From Cryptosporangium phraense (GTDB lineage Bacteria; Actinomycetota; Actinomycetes; Mycobacteriales; Cryptosporangiaceae): DNA of 64,000 bases. Both the position numbers and the translations under genes were made by a program. The stretch is taken from assembly GCF_006912135.1 (NCBI RefSeq), contig NZ_VIRS01000003.1, positions 186,001-250,000 on the forward strand, written 5' to 3'. Position 1 is the stretch's first letter. Each line of letters begins with the position of its first letter. This document shows, one piece after another, positions 7,347 through 16,255 of this stretch. The notes beneath the pieces were generated by a model. The model was not told where the DNA came from and ran no database searches. It saw nothing but the letters and a program-made list of their open reading frames with translations.

Positions 7347-8237
7347 TCAGACGCGGTCGGGCTCGGCCGCCACCTGATCCGCCACCGACTCCTCCGCGGG
7401 CACCGGGCGGGTGCGGCCGCCGCGGCTGGCGCTGGCCAGCAGCGCGACGCCGACCGCGGCCCCGACCGCACAGGCCAGCGCGAGGGCCGCGCCCGAATAC
7501 CCGCCGGTGACCCGGTCGCCGAGCAGCACGATCCCGACCACCGCGGCCACGACCGGGTTGGCGATCGTGCTCACCGCGAGCGGCGCACCGAGCCCGTTCC
7601 GGTACGAGTACTGGGTCAGCAGCAGCCCGGCGATCGTCAGCACCACGACCGCCAGCCCGGCGATCAGCACCAGCGGCGTCCAGATCGCCGCGAGACCGTC
7701 GTCGGTCAGCCGGACGGTGACCGTCTGACTGACCGCGGAGGAGATCCCGAACGCGATCCCGGCCGCGGCCGCGGTCCAGAGGACCGACCCGTGCAGCACC
7801 CGGCTGACGCCCTCCAGCGCGACGAGGACGGCCGCGACCGCGACGAGGACGAAGATCAACTGGGACAGCGTGAGCGGGACGCCGGTGCCGGCCGAGCCGA
7901 TCAGGAACACTAAGCCGAGCAGGCCGGCCAGCGTGAACGCGATGCCGTTCCACTCGGTCGCCGACACCCGGCGTCGCGCGGTGGCCGCGGCGAGCGGCAC
8001 GGCCATCGGCAGCGTCAGGATGCCGAGGGCCTGGATCAGTGAGAGCGGGCCGGCGCGCAGCGCGGCCAGGTGCAGCACGGCAGCGACGCCGTTGAGCGCG
8101 GTCGCGGCCCACCACAGGACGTTGCCCCCGAGCCGCCGCACCGGGAGCGTGGCCAGCCGTTCCTGCAGCACCGCCGCGGCGGCGTACGCCACGGACGACA
8201 GCAGCGCGAGCGCGATGCCGATCAGTACCGTGCTCAC
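7347..8237 (-). CDS. DMT superfamily (EamA-like) membrane transporter
   Basis: An inner-membrane protein of 296 residues with about ten hydrophobic segments in two repeats, as in DMT/EamA carriers. The first runs LIGIALALLSSVAYAAAAVLQ and the C-terminal half ends in VVAAVVGIVLLGDRVTGG, the usual last-repeat motif. The chosen start is GTG 8237, preceded by GGGGAG at 5 bases; the longer frame to 8306 would add a hydrophilic stretch unlike the family. The substrate is unknown. The TetR gene upstream on the same strand ends at 8367, with repeats between. Confidence 0.85.
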   Translation of the reverse strand: MSTVLIGIALALLSSVAYAAAAVLQERLATLPVRRLGGNVLWWAATALNGVAAVLHLAALRAGPLSLIQALGILTLPMAVPLAAATARRRVSATEWNGIAFTLAGLLGLVFLIGSAGTGVPLTLSQLIFVLVAVAAVLVALEGVSRVLHGSVLWTAAAAGIAFGISSAVSQTVTVRLTDDGLAAIWTPLVLIAGLAVVVLTIAGLLLTQYSYRNGLGAPLAVSTIANPVVAAVVGIVLLGDRVTGGYSGAALALACAVGAAVGVALLASASRGGRTRPVPAEESVADQVAAEPDRV

Positions 8238-8318
8238 GCTGCTCCCCGTCGTCTCTGTTACCGGGTCGTCCGGTGACAGCTCAGACGTTACGTGGGTGAG
8301 CCACACATCCGCGTGGTC

Positions 8319-8353
8319 CGACAGTCGTATGTGGCCATACTGCGACAGTCGTA
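8319..8353. promoter_or_regulatory. Direct repeat pair flanking a small inverted repeat upstream of the DMT gene
   Basis: CGACAGTCGTA occurs at 8319-8329 and again at 8343-8353 (24-base period). Each contains CGA-CAG-TCG symmetry, and between them GTATG-TGGC-CATAC (8327-8340) forms a 5-bp-arm inverted repeat. The set lies between the TetR stop (8367) and the DMT start (8237). It could be a regulator-binding array for the DMT promoter; no binder is proven. Confidence 0.45.
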
Positions 8354-8366
8354 GGCGTCCGCACGC

Positions 8367-9047
8367 TCAGTTGAGCGCGCGGGGACCACTGCCGGGGAGA
8401 GCGAGATCACAGTCGAGCGGCTCGGACTGCAGCCCGTCGAGCAGGATCGCCAGGTAGCGCTGCCAGAGCTCGGGCTCGACGTTCTCGGCGTACTCGTTCA
8501 GGTTGCTCATGACGAACTGCAGCGCGGGCAGGTCGGCCGGGCTCATCTGGCTCGGTACGACCTCGGACGCCCGGGCCCGCTCGACCAGCCGGTTGAGCGC
8601 CGGGAGCAGCCGGGCCTCGGCGGTGGCGGCGGCGCGCTCGCTGGTGGACTCGCCCTGGAGCAGCATCCGCAGCCCGGAGTTGCGCGACTGCACGCGGCCC
8701 GACTCGCTCAGGAAGTCGAGGAAGCCGAGGAGCGGGTCGGGGTGCTCGGTGGCGGTGTCGGCCGCGTCGGCCAGTTCGGTGAGGGCCTCGTCGAACAGCG
8801 ACTCGATCAGCCCGTCCCGGCTCGGGAACGCCCGCTGCACGGTCTGGACGCTGAGGCCGGCGAAGCTCGCGATGTCGGCCAGCGTCACGTCGAGCCCGTA
8901 GACCGCGAAGACCTCGCGGGCCGTCTCCAGGATGCGGGACCGGTCGCGGTCCGCCTCACGTCGCGTCTGACGCGCGGACGTCGCGGGGACGAGAGCGATC
9001 GGCTGCAGAGCGTAGGGGGCGGGGGAAACCGGAGGTGCTGTCTCCAT
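8367..9047 (-). CDS. TetR family transcriptional regulator
   Basis: A 226-residue regulator. After a proline-rich N-terminal extension (about 25 residues) comes the HTH region ILETAREVFAVYGLDVTLAD and LSVQTVQRAFPSRDGLIESL (about residues 39-85). The C-terminal domain (about 95-215) is the usual all-helical effector domain. It is encoded upstream of, and in the same direction as, the DMT carrier, so it may regulate it through the repeats at 8319-8353. The ligand is unknown. A 285-base gap upstream (9048-9332) separates it from the divergent nuclease-like gene; I see no clear palindrome there. Confidence 0.9.
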   Translation of the reverse strand: METAPPVSPAPYALQPIALVPATSARQTRREADRDRSRILETAREVFAVYGLDVTLADIASFAGLSVQTVQRAFPSRDGLIESLFDEALTELADAADTATEHPDPLLGFLDFLSESGRVQSRNSGLRMLLQGESTSERAAATAEARLLPALNRLVERARASEVVPSQMSPADLPALQFVMSNLNEYAENVEPELWQRYLAILLDGLQSEPLDCDLALPGSGPRALN

Positions 9048-9332
9048 GTGGAGATCGTACCTTCAATTCGTCGGGGCGGCCACGATGATGACCGCCGTTA
9101 CCAGGGACAACGGCTGACAGTAGAGGGGAGTGCCCGAGATCGACCACTGATTTCCGGGCGGGGGCTCTCCGTGTCAGCACTGAATTGTCGTCGATTCCCT
9201 TTGTCGGGGGCAGCGCGAGGCGCAGCATAGGGGCGAGCGGTCGCCGAACGACCAGTCGTCACCTTACCCGATCGGTTCTTTCGTAAAAAGCACTAGTCGC
9301 TGACGGAAACTCGACGTGAACGGAGTCGCCCG

Positions 9333-10586
9333 ATGAGCTACACGCTGCTCAAGGGTTCATTTGTCATTCGCTATTCGGACCTGCCCCGCCAGGGTCCGGA
9401 ACCCGACGGCGACACGGTGAAGTTCCTCCCCGACACGCCCGCTCTGGTGGAGACGCTGCCCCGCACGTCGGGCCAGGGCCCCGACCTGAACGCGCGCGGC
9501 ATCTCGGTCCGGCTCGAGGCCATCGACGCGCTGGAGACGCACTTCGCGTCCACGCACCAGGAGCTGGGCCTCGCCGAGTCGGCCCGGGACGCGCTGCTCG
9601 CGCTGCTGGGCTTCACCGGCGTCACGTTCTTCGCCGACCAGCCGAACAAGGTGCAGTCGGCCGACCAGGACTCGATCCGCGGGCACGTGCTCTCCAACGG
9701 CATCGACGCCAACGGCCGCCTGATCGGGTTCGTCTTCCCCGGTGACACCGGCTCGGTCGACGGCGCGGCGATCTTCCTCGACGACACCCAGGTCGACCAG
9801 TCGGCGAACGCCCGGCTGCTCGCGGACGGGCTGGTCTACCCGGCCTTCTACGCCTCGCTGCCGGCGTCGCTGCGGCTGCACCTGGCCGAGACGTCGCGGG
9901 CCGCGCGGGCGGCGAACAAGCCGATCTGGGCCGAGTCCACCGCCGACCCGGACGGCTCGGCCACCATCCCTGACCTGGCCACCCTCGAGACGCTGGCGAT
10001 CTGGCCGAAGGTGTTCCGGCGTCTGGTGCCGTACTTCGCGGCGGGCTTCACCGACTTCGACGGCCTGGACGCCTGGCTGCGCGCCGACCCGGTCAACCGC
10101 GACGACGAGCTGCTGCTGCTCGCGACGGCCGAGCGCAGCAACATGCACGACGTCATCAAGGCGTCGGGGACGCAGATCCAGCTGACGGTCTGGCCGGAAG
10201 ACTTCGTGATCAGCCCCGACCCGGCGCCGCCGGGCGTCCCGACCGGACCGCAGCAGAGCGTGCCCGGCGACGTGGTGATCATCGCCGCGCTGCCCGATCC
10301 GCTCGGCGCCGACCGGGGCAACGAGACCGTGACGCTGCTGAACGTCTCGTCGGCGGCGATGGGGCTCGACGGCTGGGGGCTGGTCGACGCGGCCGGCGGC
10401 CGGTACGAGCTGGCCGGTTCGCTCGGCGCCGGCGACGCGATCCGGGTGACGCTCAGCGGTGCGCTGCAACTGGGCAACTCCGGCGACACGATCACGCTGA
10501 TGGCGGCCAAGGGCACGATCGTGGACCAGGTCACGTACAAGGCCGACCAGGTCCGGCCCGGCCGCACGGTCTTCTTCGGTCGCTGA
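9333..10586 (+). CDS. Staphylococcal-nuclease-like domain protein with C-terminal lamin-tail domain
   Basis: A 417-residue protein. Residues about 8-205 look like a thermonuclease fold: PDGDTVKFLP (near 25-34) matches the Ca-binding Asp strand, and VRLEAIDALETHF (near 60-72) matches the VRLxGIDxPE active-site segment with its Arg, Asp and Glu. A later Arg in SIRGHVLS may be the second catalytic Arg. Residues about 305-417 look like a lamin-tail beta sandwich (ETVTLLNVSSAAMGLDGW, then GDTITLMAAKG and VDQVTYK). No signal peptide or membrane segment is evident. CGGAG lies 7 bases before ATG 9333. It is monocistronic, ended by the hairpin at 10600. The nuclease role is inferred from motifs only. 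Confidence 0.75.
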   Translation: MSYTLLKGSFVIRYSDLPRQGPEPDGDTVKFLPDTPALVETLPRTSGQGPDLNARGISVRLEAIDALETHFASTHQELGLAESARDALLALLGFTGVTFFADQPNKVQSADQDSIRGHVLSNGIDANGRLIGFVFPGDTGSVDGAAIFLDDTQVDQSANARLLADGLVYPAFYASLPASLRLHLAETSRAARAANKPIWAESTADPDGSATIPDLATLETLAIWPKVFRRLVPYFAAGFTDFDGLDAWLRADPVNRDDELLLLATAERSNMHDVIKASGTQIQLTVWPEDFVISPDPAPPGVPTGPQQSVPGDVVIIAALPDPLGADRGNETVTLLNVSSAAMGLDGWGLVDAAGGRYELAGSLGAGDAIRVTLSGALQLGNSGDTITLMAAKGTIVDQVTYKADQVRPGRTVFFGR

Positions 10587-10599
10587 CTGTATTCGACGG

Positions 10600-10640
10600 C
10601 CGTGGCGCGGTGTCCCCCACTACCGCGCCACGGTTTATTT
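10600..10640 (+). terminator. Rho-independent terminator after the nuclease-like gene
   Basis: CCGTGGCGCGGT (10600-10611) pairs perfectly with ACCGCGCCACGG (10622-10633) around a 10-base loop, followed by TTTATTT. It starts 13 bases after the stop codon of the nuclease-like gene. Confidence 0.9.
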
Positions 10641-10702
10641 CACCCGGTGCCGAAAGGTGGTTGACCCCCGTTCGGGGGCAGCATTTCCCGACCATTCTTT
10701 TC

Positions 10703-10747
10703 GGTCGTTGAACGACCGCAATTAATTGATGGGAATGCAATTCCCAT
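10703..10747. promoter_or_regulatory. Two different perfect palindromes upstream of the acyl-CoA ligase
   Basis: GGTCGTT-G-AACGACC (10703-10717, 7-bp arms) and ATGGGAAT-GCA-ATTCCCAT (10729-10747, 8-bp arms) lie about 130-175 bases before the ligase start, in a locally AT-rich stretch that contrasts with its surroundings. They look like binding sites for two regulators of the promoter of the gene at 10878. No adjacent regulator gene is present. Confidence 0.6.
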
Positions 10748-10877
10748 TCTGCTAGCACCTATTATTGCCGGAACCATCACGGGCGTGCCCAGAAGTCCGG
10801 ATCTGGTGGCGCGGGCGCGCCGGCAGTGACAGAGTCGCTACCGAGATCTGTGACGGCGGTCACCGCGGGAGGCAACG

Positions 10878-12518
10878 ATGCCGGTTTTACCGTCCTACGC
10901 CAACGGCCCGTCGACGGTGCCGCTGCTCGGCGACACGATCGGCGCGAACCTCGACCGCACGGCCGCGCGTGTCGGCGACCGCGAGGCGCTCGTCGAGTGC
11001 GCCACCGGCCGTCGTTTCACCTATCGCGAGCTGGTCGAGTCGGTGGACGCCTGCGCGCTCGGCCTGGACGCGCTGGGCGTCTCGCGTGGGGACCGCGTCG
11101 GGATCTGGGCGCCGAACTGCGCCGAGTGGGTGTTCGTGCAGTACGGCACGGCCAAGATCGGCGCGATCATGGTCAACATCAACCCGGCCTACCGGACGCA
11201 CGAGCTCGCGTACGTGCTGAAACAGGCCGGCATCTCGGTGCTGATCGCCGCCCCGGCGTTCAAGACCAGCGACTACCGGGCGATGGTCGCCGAGGTCGAG
11301 GACTCGTGCCCGTCGCTGACCAGGACGATCTTCCTGGGCGACCCGGAGTGGGACGCGCTGATGGCGGCCGGCCGGACCGCCGACCGGTCGCGGTTCCCCG
11401 ACGACCTCGACCCGGACGACCCGATCAACATCCAGTACACGTCGGGGACGACCGGCTTCCCGAAGGGCGCGACGCTCACCCACCACAACCTGCTCAACAA
11501 CGGGTTCTTCGTCGGCGAGGGCTGCGGCTACACCGAGGAGGACCGGGTCTGCATCCCGGTGCCGTACTACCACTGCTTCGGCATGGGCATGGGCAACCTC
11601 GGGGCGACGTCGCACGGCGCGACGATGGTGATCCCGGCGCCCGGGTTCGATCCGGCCCTGACGCTGGCCGCGGTCGAGGCCGAGCGGTGCACGTCGCTGT
11701 ACGGGGTGCCGACGATGTTCATCGCCGAGCTCGCGCTGCCGAACTTCGCCGACTACGACCTGTCGTCGCTGCGGACCGGCATCATGGCCGGGTCGCCGTG
11801 CCCGGTCGAGGTGATGAAGCGGGTCGTCGCCGAGATGGGGATGGCCGAGGTCACGATCTGCTACGGCATGACCGAGACGTCACCGGTCTCGACGCAGACC
11901 GGCGCCGACGACTCGCTGGACCGCCGGACGTCGACGGTCGGGCGGGTGCACCCGCATCTCGAGGTGAAGATCGTCGACCCGTCGACCGGGCGGGTCGTCC
12001 CGCGCGGGGAGACCGGCGAGTTCTGCACCCGGGGGTACTCGGTGATGCGCGGGTACTGGAACGAGCCGGAGAAGACCGCCGAGGTGCTCGACGAGGCCCG
12101 GTGGATGCACACGGGTGACCTGGCGACGATGGACGAGGAGGGCTACCTCAACATCGTCGGGCGGATCAAGGACATGGTGATCCGGGGTGGCGAGAACGTG
12201 TACCCGCGCGAGGTCGAGGAGTTCCTCTACACCCACCCCGACATCGTCGACGCCCAGGTGATCGGCGTGCCGGACGCCAAGTACGGCGAGGAGCTGATGG
12301 CCTGGGTGCGCCTGCGTGAGGGAGCGTCGCCGCTCACCGCCGAGACGCTACGCGCGTTCTGCACGGGCAAGCTGGCCCACTACAAGATCCCGCGGTACGT
12401 GAAGATCGTCGAGGGCTTCCCGATGACCGTGACCGGGAAGATCCGCAAGGTGGAGATGCGGGAGACCGCCGTCGAGGAACTGGGCCTGCAGTCCGAGGCG
12501 GCCACCCGCAACGCCTAG
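10878..12518 (+). CDS. AMP-binding acyl-CoA ligase (fatty-acid CoA synthetase family)
   Basis: A 546-residue adenylate-forming enzyme that would activate a carboxylic acid with ATP and CoA. The phosphate-binding loop [12 protein letters not shown] is near residues 184-195, [10 protein letters not shown] near 329-338, the hinge/adenylate Asp in [14 protein letters not shown] near 412-425, and the catalytic lysine in [10 protein letters not shown] near 518-527. Length and motifs match medium/long-chain acyl-CoA synthetases. GGGAGG lies 5 bases before ATG 10878. It appears to be a single-gene unit with palindromes upstream. Its stop overlaps that of the convergent ctaD gene within CTAG. Chain-length specificity is not predictable. 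Confidence 0.93.
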   Translation: MPVLPSYANGPSTVPLLGDTIGANLDRTAARVGDREALVECATGRRFTYRELVESVDACALGLDALGVSRGDRVGIWAPNCAEWVFVQYGTAKIGAIMVNINPAYRTHELAYVLKQAGISVLIAAPAFKTSDYRAMVAEVEDSCPSLTRTIFLGDPEWDALMAAGRTADRSRFPDDLDPDDPINIQYTSGTTGFPKGATLTHHNLLNNGFFVGEGCGYTEEDRVCIPVPYYHCFGMGMGNLGATSHGATMVIPAPGFDPALTLAAVEAERCTSLYGVPTMFIAELALPNFADYDLSSLRTGIMAGSPCPVEVMKRVVAEMGMAEVTICYGMTETSPVSTQTGADDSLDRRTSTVGRVHPHLEVKIVDPSTGRVVPRGETGEFCTRGYSVMRGYWNEPEKTAEVLDEARWMHTGDLATMDEEGYLNIVGRIKDMVIRGGENVYPREVEEFLYTHPDIVDAQVIGVPDAKYGEELMAWVRLREGASPLTAETLRAFCTGKLAHYKIPRYVKIVEGFPMTVTGKIRKVEMRETAVEELGLQSEAATRNA

Positions 12519-14230
12519 GAGCTGATCGTCGGTTGTTGTTGCTGGTCCACTTCGTGGCCCCAGGGGGCGAGGTGGGGGTAGGCGGCGTCGAAGGCCGGGC
12601 GCTCGGAGCGGATCCGGGGCAGCTTGACGAAGTTGTGCCGGGGCGGCGGGCAGGACGTCGCCCACTCCAGCGAGCCACCGAACCCCCAGGGGTCGTCCAC
12701 GGTCACGACCTCGCCGAGCTTGTACGACTTCCACAGGTTCCAGAGCATCGGCAGCGTCGAGAGGCCGAGGATGAACGCGCCGATCGTGGAGATCGTGTTC
12801 AGCGTCGTCCACCCGTCGGAGGCCAGGTAGTCGGCGTACCGCCGGGGCATGCCCTCGTTGCCCAGCCAGTGCTGCACCAGGAACGTCGTGTGGAAGCCGA
12901 TGAACGTCAGCCAGAAGTGCAGCTTGCCGAGGCGCTCGTCGAGCATCCGGCCGGTCATCTTCGGGAACCAGTAGTAGATGCCGCCGAACGCGGCGAACAC
13001 GATCGTGCCGAACAGCACGTAGTGGAAGTGCGCGACGACGAAGTACGTGTCGGAGACGTGGAAGTCCACCGGCGGGCTCGCGAGCAGAACACCGGTGAGA
13101 CCGCCGAACAGGAACGTCACCAGGAAGCCGACCGACCACAGCATCGGCGTCTCGAACGTGAGCTGGCCGCGCCACATCGTGCCGATCCAGTTGAAGAACT
13201 TGATCCCGGTCGGCACCGCGATCAGGTACGACAGGAAACTGAAGAACGGCAGCAGCACCGCACCGGTGACGAACATGTGGTGCGCCCACACGGTCATCGA
13301 CAGCGCCGCGATCCCCAGGGTCGCGCCGACCATGCCCTTGTAGCCGAACAGCGGTTTGCGGCTGAACGTCGGAATGATCTCGGTGATGATGCCGAAGAAC
13401 GGTAACGCGAGGATGTAGACCTCGGGATGGCCGAAGAACCAGAACAAATGCTGCCAGAGGATCGGGCCGCCGGTGGACGCGTCGTAGACGTGGGCGCCGA
13501 GATGTCGGTCGGCCAGCAGCGCGAGGAACGCGGCGGCCAGGATCGGGAACACCATCAGCACGAGCAGGCTCGTGACCAGCATGTTCCAGGTGAAGATCGG
13601 CATCCGGAACATCGTCATGCCGGGCGCGCGCATCGTGAGGATCGTCGTCACGATGTTGACCGCGCCGAGGATCGTACCGAGTCCGGAGAGGACAAAGCCG
13701 ACGATCCACAGGTCGGTGCCGGCGCCAGGGGAGTTGATCTCCGAGTTCAGGGGTGCGTAGGCGAACCAGCCGAAGTCGGCCGCGCCGCCCGGCGTGAGGA
13801 ACCCGCTGAGGACCATCAGGCCGCCCAGCGCGAACGCCCAGTAGGCGAACGCGTTCAGCCGGGGGAACGACACGTCGGGCGCGCCGATCTGGAGCGGCAC
13901 CAGGAAGTTCGCGAACGCGAAGCCGAGCGGGGTCCCGAACAGCAGCAGCATGATCGAGCCGTGCATGGTGAAGAGCTGGTTGTACTGCTCGTTGCTCAGG
14001 AACTGCAGACCGGGGCGGGCCAGCTCGGCCCGCATGAGCAGCGCCATGATGCCGGCCGCGGCGAAGAAGAAGAACGACGTGACCAGGTACATCAGGCCGA
14101 TCGTCTTGGCGTCGGTCTGGCGGATGAGCCAGGCCAGCCGGCTGCCCTTGATCGACTCGCGCACCGGCCAGGGCCGGGACACGATCGGCCCCGGCCGCAG
14201 TTCTGTAGGGCGCTCCGCTTCGGTGGTCAT
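12515..14230 (-). CDS. ctaD: Cytochrome c oxidase subunit I (aa3-type)
   Basis: Catalytic subunit of the heme-copper terminal oxidase, 571 residues, inner membrane. Diagnostic segments are present: a heme-ligand histidine in [12 protein letters not shown], the Cu-B/proton-channel segment [16 protein letters not shown] with its Glu, the His pair in VWAHHMF, K-channel residues in the following helix, and the heme ligands in [11 protein letters not shown]. The ATG at 14230 is preferred (AGGAG 8 bases upstream) over an in-frame GTG at 14263. No subunit II or III gene is adjacent, so it is a detached ctaD as often seen in actinobacteria. Its TAG overlaps the TAG of the convergent acyl-CoA ligase. 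Confidence 0.97.
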   Translation of the reverse strand: MTTEAERPTELRPGPIVSRPWPVRESIKGSRLAWLIRQTDAKTIGLMYLVTSFFFFAAAGIMALLMRAELARPGLQFLSNEQYNQLFTMHGSIMLLLFGTPLGFAFANFLVPLQIGAPDVSFPRLNAFAYWAFALGGLMVLSGFLTPGGAADFGWFAYAPLNSEINSPGAGTDLWIVGFVLSGLGTILGAVNIVTTILTMRAPGMTMFRMPIFTWNMLVTSLLVLMVFPILAAAFLALLADRHLGAHVYDASTGGPILWQHLFWFFGHPEVYILALPFFGIITEIIPTFSRKPLFGYKGMVGATLGIAALSMTVWAHHMFVTGAVLLPFFSFLSYLIAVPTGIKFFNWIGTMWRGQLTFETPMLWSVGFLVTFLFGGLTGVLLASPPVDFHVSDTYFVVAHFHYVLFGTIVFAAFGGIYYWFPKMTGRMLDERLGKLHFWLTFIGFHTTFLVQHWLGNEGMPRRYADYLASDGWTTLNTISTIGAFILGLSTLPMLWNLWKSYKLGEVVTVDDPWGFGGSLEWATSCPPPRHNFVKLPRIRSERPAFDAAYPHLAPWGHEVDQQQQPTISS

Positions 14231-14310
14231 CTTCGACACTCCTGGGTTGGCCTCGCCGCTCACTGCACCTCACCACTTTCGCCCCGGCGGCGCCCGGAGT
14301 TCGGCGGATT

Positions 14311-15762
14311 TCAGAGCGCGAGGTGCGTCGGGTGGCCGTCCACAAAGGTCGCGGCCACCCGCAGGGCCCGCAGGTGCGTGGCGGCGGCCGCGGTGCCGCC
14401 CGCTACCGGCGCGAGGGGGTTCTCGTCCAGCAGGACGACGTCGGCCCGGCTGCCCACCTGCACGGTCGGTGCGCCGTCGACGCTCGCGGCCAGGGCCTGC
14501 GCGACGGTCAACGCCTCCGACGGGAGCCACGGCTCGCGGTCGTCGGCCGAGCGGTGGACCGCGGCCGCCATCGCCAGCCACGGGTCGAGCGGCGAGACCG
14601 GCGCGTCCGACCCCAGCGCGAGCGGCACCCCGGCGGCCAGCATCGACCCGAACGCGTAGCACCGGTCGGCGCGATCCGGCCAGATCCGCAGCGCCACGTC
14701 CCGGTCGTCGAGCAGGTGCGCGGGCTGCACCGACGCCCGCAGCCCGAGCCGGGCCATCCGGGCGAACTCGTCGAACCGGGCGAGCTGCACGTGCTCGATC
14801 CCACCGGACGCCCCGGTCGCCTCGAACGCGTCGAGCGCGGTCGTCAGCGCCGCGTCGCCGATCGCGTGCAGCGCCACGTCCAGCCCGGTCGCGGCCGCGC
14901 GCCCGAGCAACTCCACCAGCTCGGCGTACGAGAAGTTCTGGATCCCGAGCCGGCCGTCCGCGTACGGCTCGCAGCACCGCGCGGTCAGCGAGTTCAACGA
15001 ACCGTCCGAAATGATCTTGAGGGGCCCCATCGTCACGAGGCCGCCGAGTGGCGACCCGGTCCGCAGGCCCGCGGCGATCACGTCCTCGAGACCGTCGGCG
15101 TAGGTCGCGACCCGCACCCGCGTCCCGCCGAGCCCGGCCGCGACCCGGCGCGGCCACTCCCGGAACCCCGGCTCGAACTCCATGTCGCCGATGCCGACCA
15201 CGCCCAGCGCCGCCGCCGCGTCCAGGGCCGACCGGTAGGCCGCGTCGAGGTCGGCCGCGAGCAGTGCTTCCAGCCGCGGCACGAGCGCGAACCACTCGCT
15301 CTCGTCGATCACCCCGGGGCGCGGGGCCAGCCCCAGCCATTGCCAGGCCGCGCTGTTCAGCCAACCCGTGTGCACGTCGCCGCTGATCAGCACCACCGGC
15401 GTCCCCACGACGTCCAGATCGGCCGTGGTGGGCTGGGCCGGCCAGGTCGCGGACCGGAATCCGGCGCCGACCACGACGGCGCTCCCGGGCGCGTCCGTCA
15501 CGAGGCGGACGGCCTCCTCGACGTTCGTGGCCCCGCTGAGGTCGAGGCGCAGCCTCGCCTGCGCCCACTGGCGCAGGTGCACGTGCTGATCCCAGAGGCC
15601 GGGGATCAGCCACCGCCCGCCGGCCTCCACCACGAGTTCGTCGCCGTCCGGCGACAGGGACCCGACCTCGGCCACGCGTCCGTTGGTCATCCGGACGTCC
15701 ACCGGTCCGTCCGGCGCGGGTCCGCGTACGGGCACCAGGCGGACGTTCGACAGCAGCGTCAT
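14311..15762 (-). CDS. Amidohydrolase family metal-dependent hydrolase (YtcJ-like)
   Basis: A 483-residue amidohydrolase-superfamily enzyme. The N-terminal beta-sandwich leads into WLIPGLWDQHVHLRQWAQAR near residues 50-69, with the HxH metal motif. A YtcJ-like insert with SDGSLNSLTARCCEPYADG lies in the middle, the histidines ALHAIGDAAL follow, and the metal Asp is in ALGSDAPVSPLDPW. YtcJ-like enzymes hydrolyse amide or related bonds, but the natural substrate is generally unknown. The start overlaps the MarR stop by ATGA (15759-15762), so the MarR protein likely controls it. The ctaD gene downstream is 80 bases away. Confidence 0.9.
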   Translation of the reverse strand: MTLLSNVRLVPVRGPAPDGPVDVRMTNGRVAEVGSLSPDGDELVVEAGGRWLIPGLWDQHVHLRQWAQARLRLDLSGATNVEEAVRLVTDAPGSAVVVGAGFRSATWPAQPTTADLDVVGTPVVLISGDVHTGWLNSAAWQWLGLAPRPGVIDESEWFALVPRLEALLAADLDAAYRSALDAAAALGVVGIGDMEFEPGFREWPRRVAAGLGGTRVRVATYADGLEDVIAAGLRTGSPLGGLVTMGPLKIISDGSLNSLTARCCEPYADGRLGIQNFSYAELVELLGRAAATGLDVALHAIGDAALTTALDAFEATGASGGIEHVQLARFDEFARMARLGLRASVQPAHLLDDRDVALRIWPDRADRCYAFGSMLAAGVPLALGSDAPVSPLDPWLAMAAAVHRSADDREPWLPSEALTVAQALAASVDGAPTVQVGSRADVVLLDENPLAPVAGGTAAAATHLRALRVAATFVDGHPTHLAL

Positions 15763-16175
15763 GTGCGCAGGAGCGAGAGGATCCGGGCCAGTTCGGCCTG
15801 GTCGACGGGGGAGAGCGCGCCGAACATCCGGTCGCCCTCGGCCCGGCGGGCCCGCATGATCGCGGCCGCGACCTCGCGCCCCGAGTCGGTGACCGCGACC
15901 AGCGTGGCACGCCGGTCGCTCGGATCGGGCTGCCGTTCGACCAGCCCGCGCTGCTCGAGGCCGTCGACGACCTCGGTGGTGGAGCGGGGCGCGATGCGCA
16001 GGTGCTCGGAGAGCGCGGACAGCCGGATCGCGCCGTGACGCACGAGCACGCCGAGCGCGCGGAACTGGCCGGGCGTGATGTCCCAGGGCTCGAGCGCCTC
16101 TTTGGTGAAGTGCCGGAGCTGGCGGGCGACCGACCAGAAGGCCTCGGACAGGCTCTCGGCGGCGTCGTCGATCAC
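15759..16175 (-). CDS. MarR family transcriptional regulator
   Basis: A 138-residue winged-helix repressor. The start is taken at GTG 16175 (VIDDAAESLSEAFWSVARQL); the longer frame to 16232 would run through the operator. The wHTH is at about residues 38-95, with RIAPRSTTEVVDGLEQRGLV as recognition helix and DPSDRRATLVAVT as the wing. It is translationally coupled to the amidohydrolase and diverges from the ABC exporter at 16256, with a 21-bp palindrome between. The simplest model is one MarR protein controlling both the hydrolase and the exporter, a degrade-or-export response. Confidence 0.92.
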   Translation of the reverse strand: MIDDAAESLSEAFWSVARQLRHFTKEALEPWDITPGQFRALGVLVRHGAIRLSALSEHLRIAPRSTTEVVDGLEQRGLVERQPDPSDRRATLVAVTDSGREVAAAIMRARRAEGDRMFGALSPVDQAELARILSLLRT

Positions 16176-16211
16176 GGGGAATACCGTACCAGGGGGTTCT
16201 GTTGTTCCCTC

Positions 16212-16232
16212 ATGTTGAGGTAACCTCAGCAT
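16212..16232. promoter_or_regulatory. MarR operator between divergent MarR and ABC-exporter genes
   Basis: A 21-bp palindrome with core TGAGGT-A-ACCTCA is extended on both sides by ATG/CAT, so 9 of 10 positions per arm match. It lies 37 bases from the MarR start and 24 bases from the exporter start, a position from which one bound dimer could control both directions. Confidence 0.85.
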
Positions 16233-16255
16233 TAATCGAACCGAAGGGAACCCAC

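Noticed and set aside
12348-14345. Long minus frame (665 codons) over ctaD
   Set aside because: Low-complexity Arg/His/Pro composition; the ctaD frame has clear oxidase motifs.
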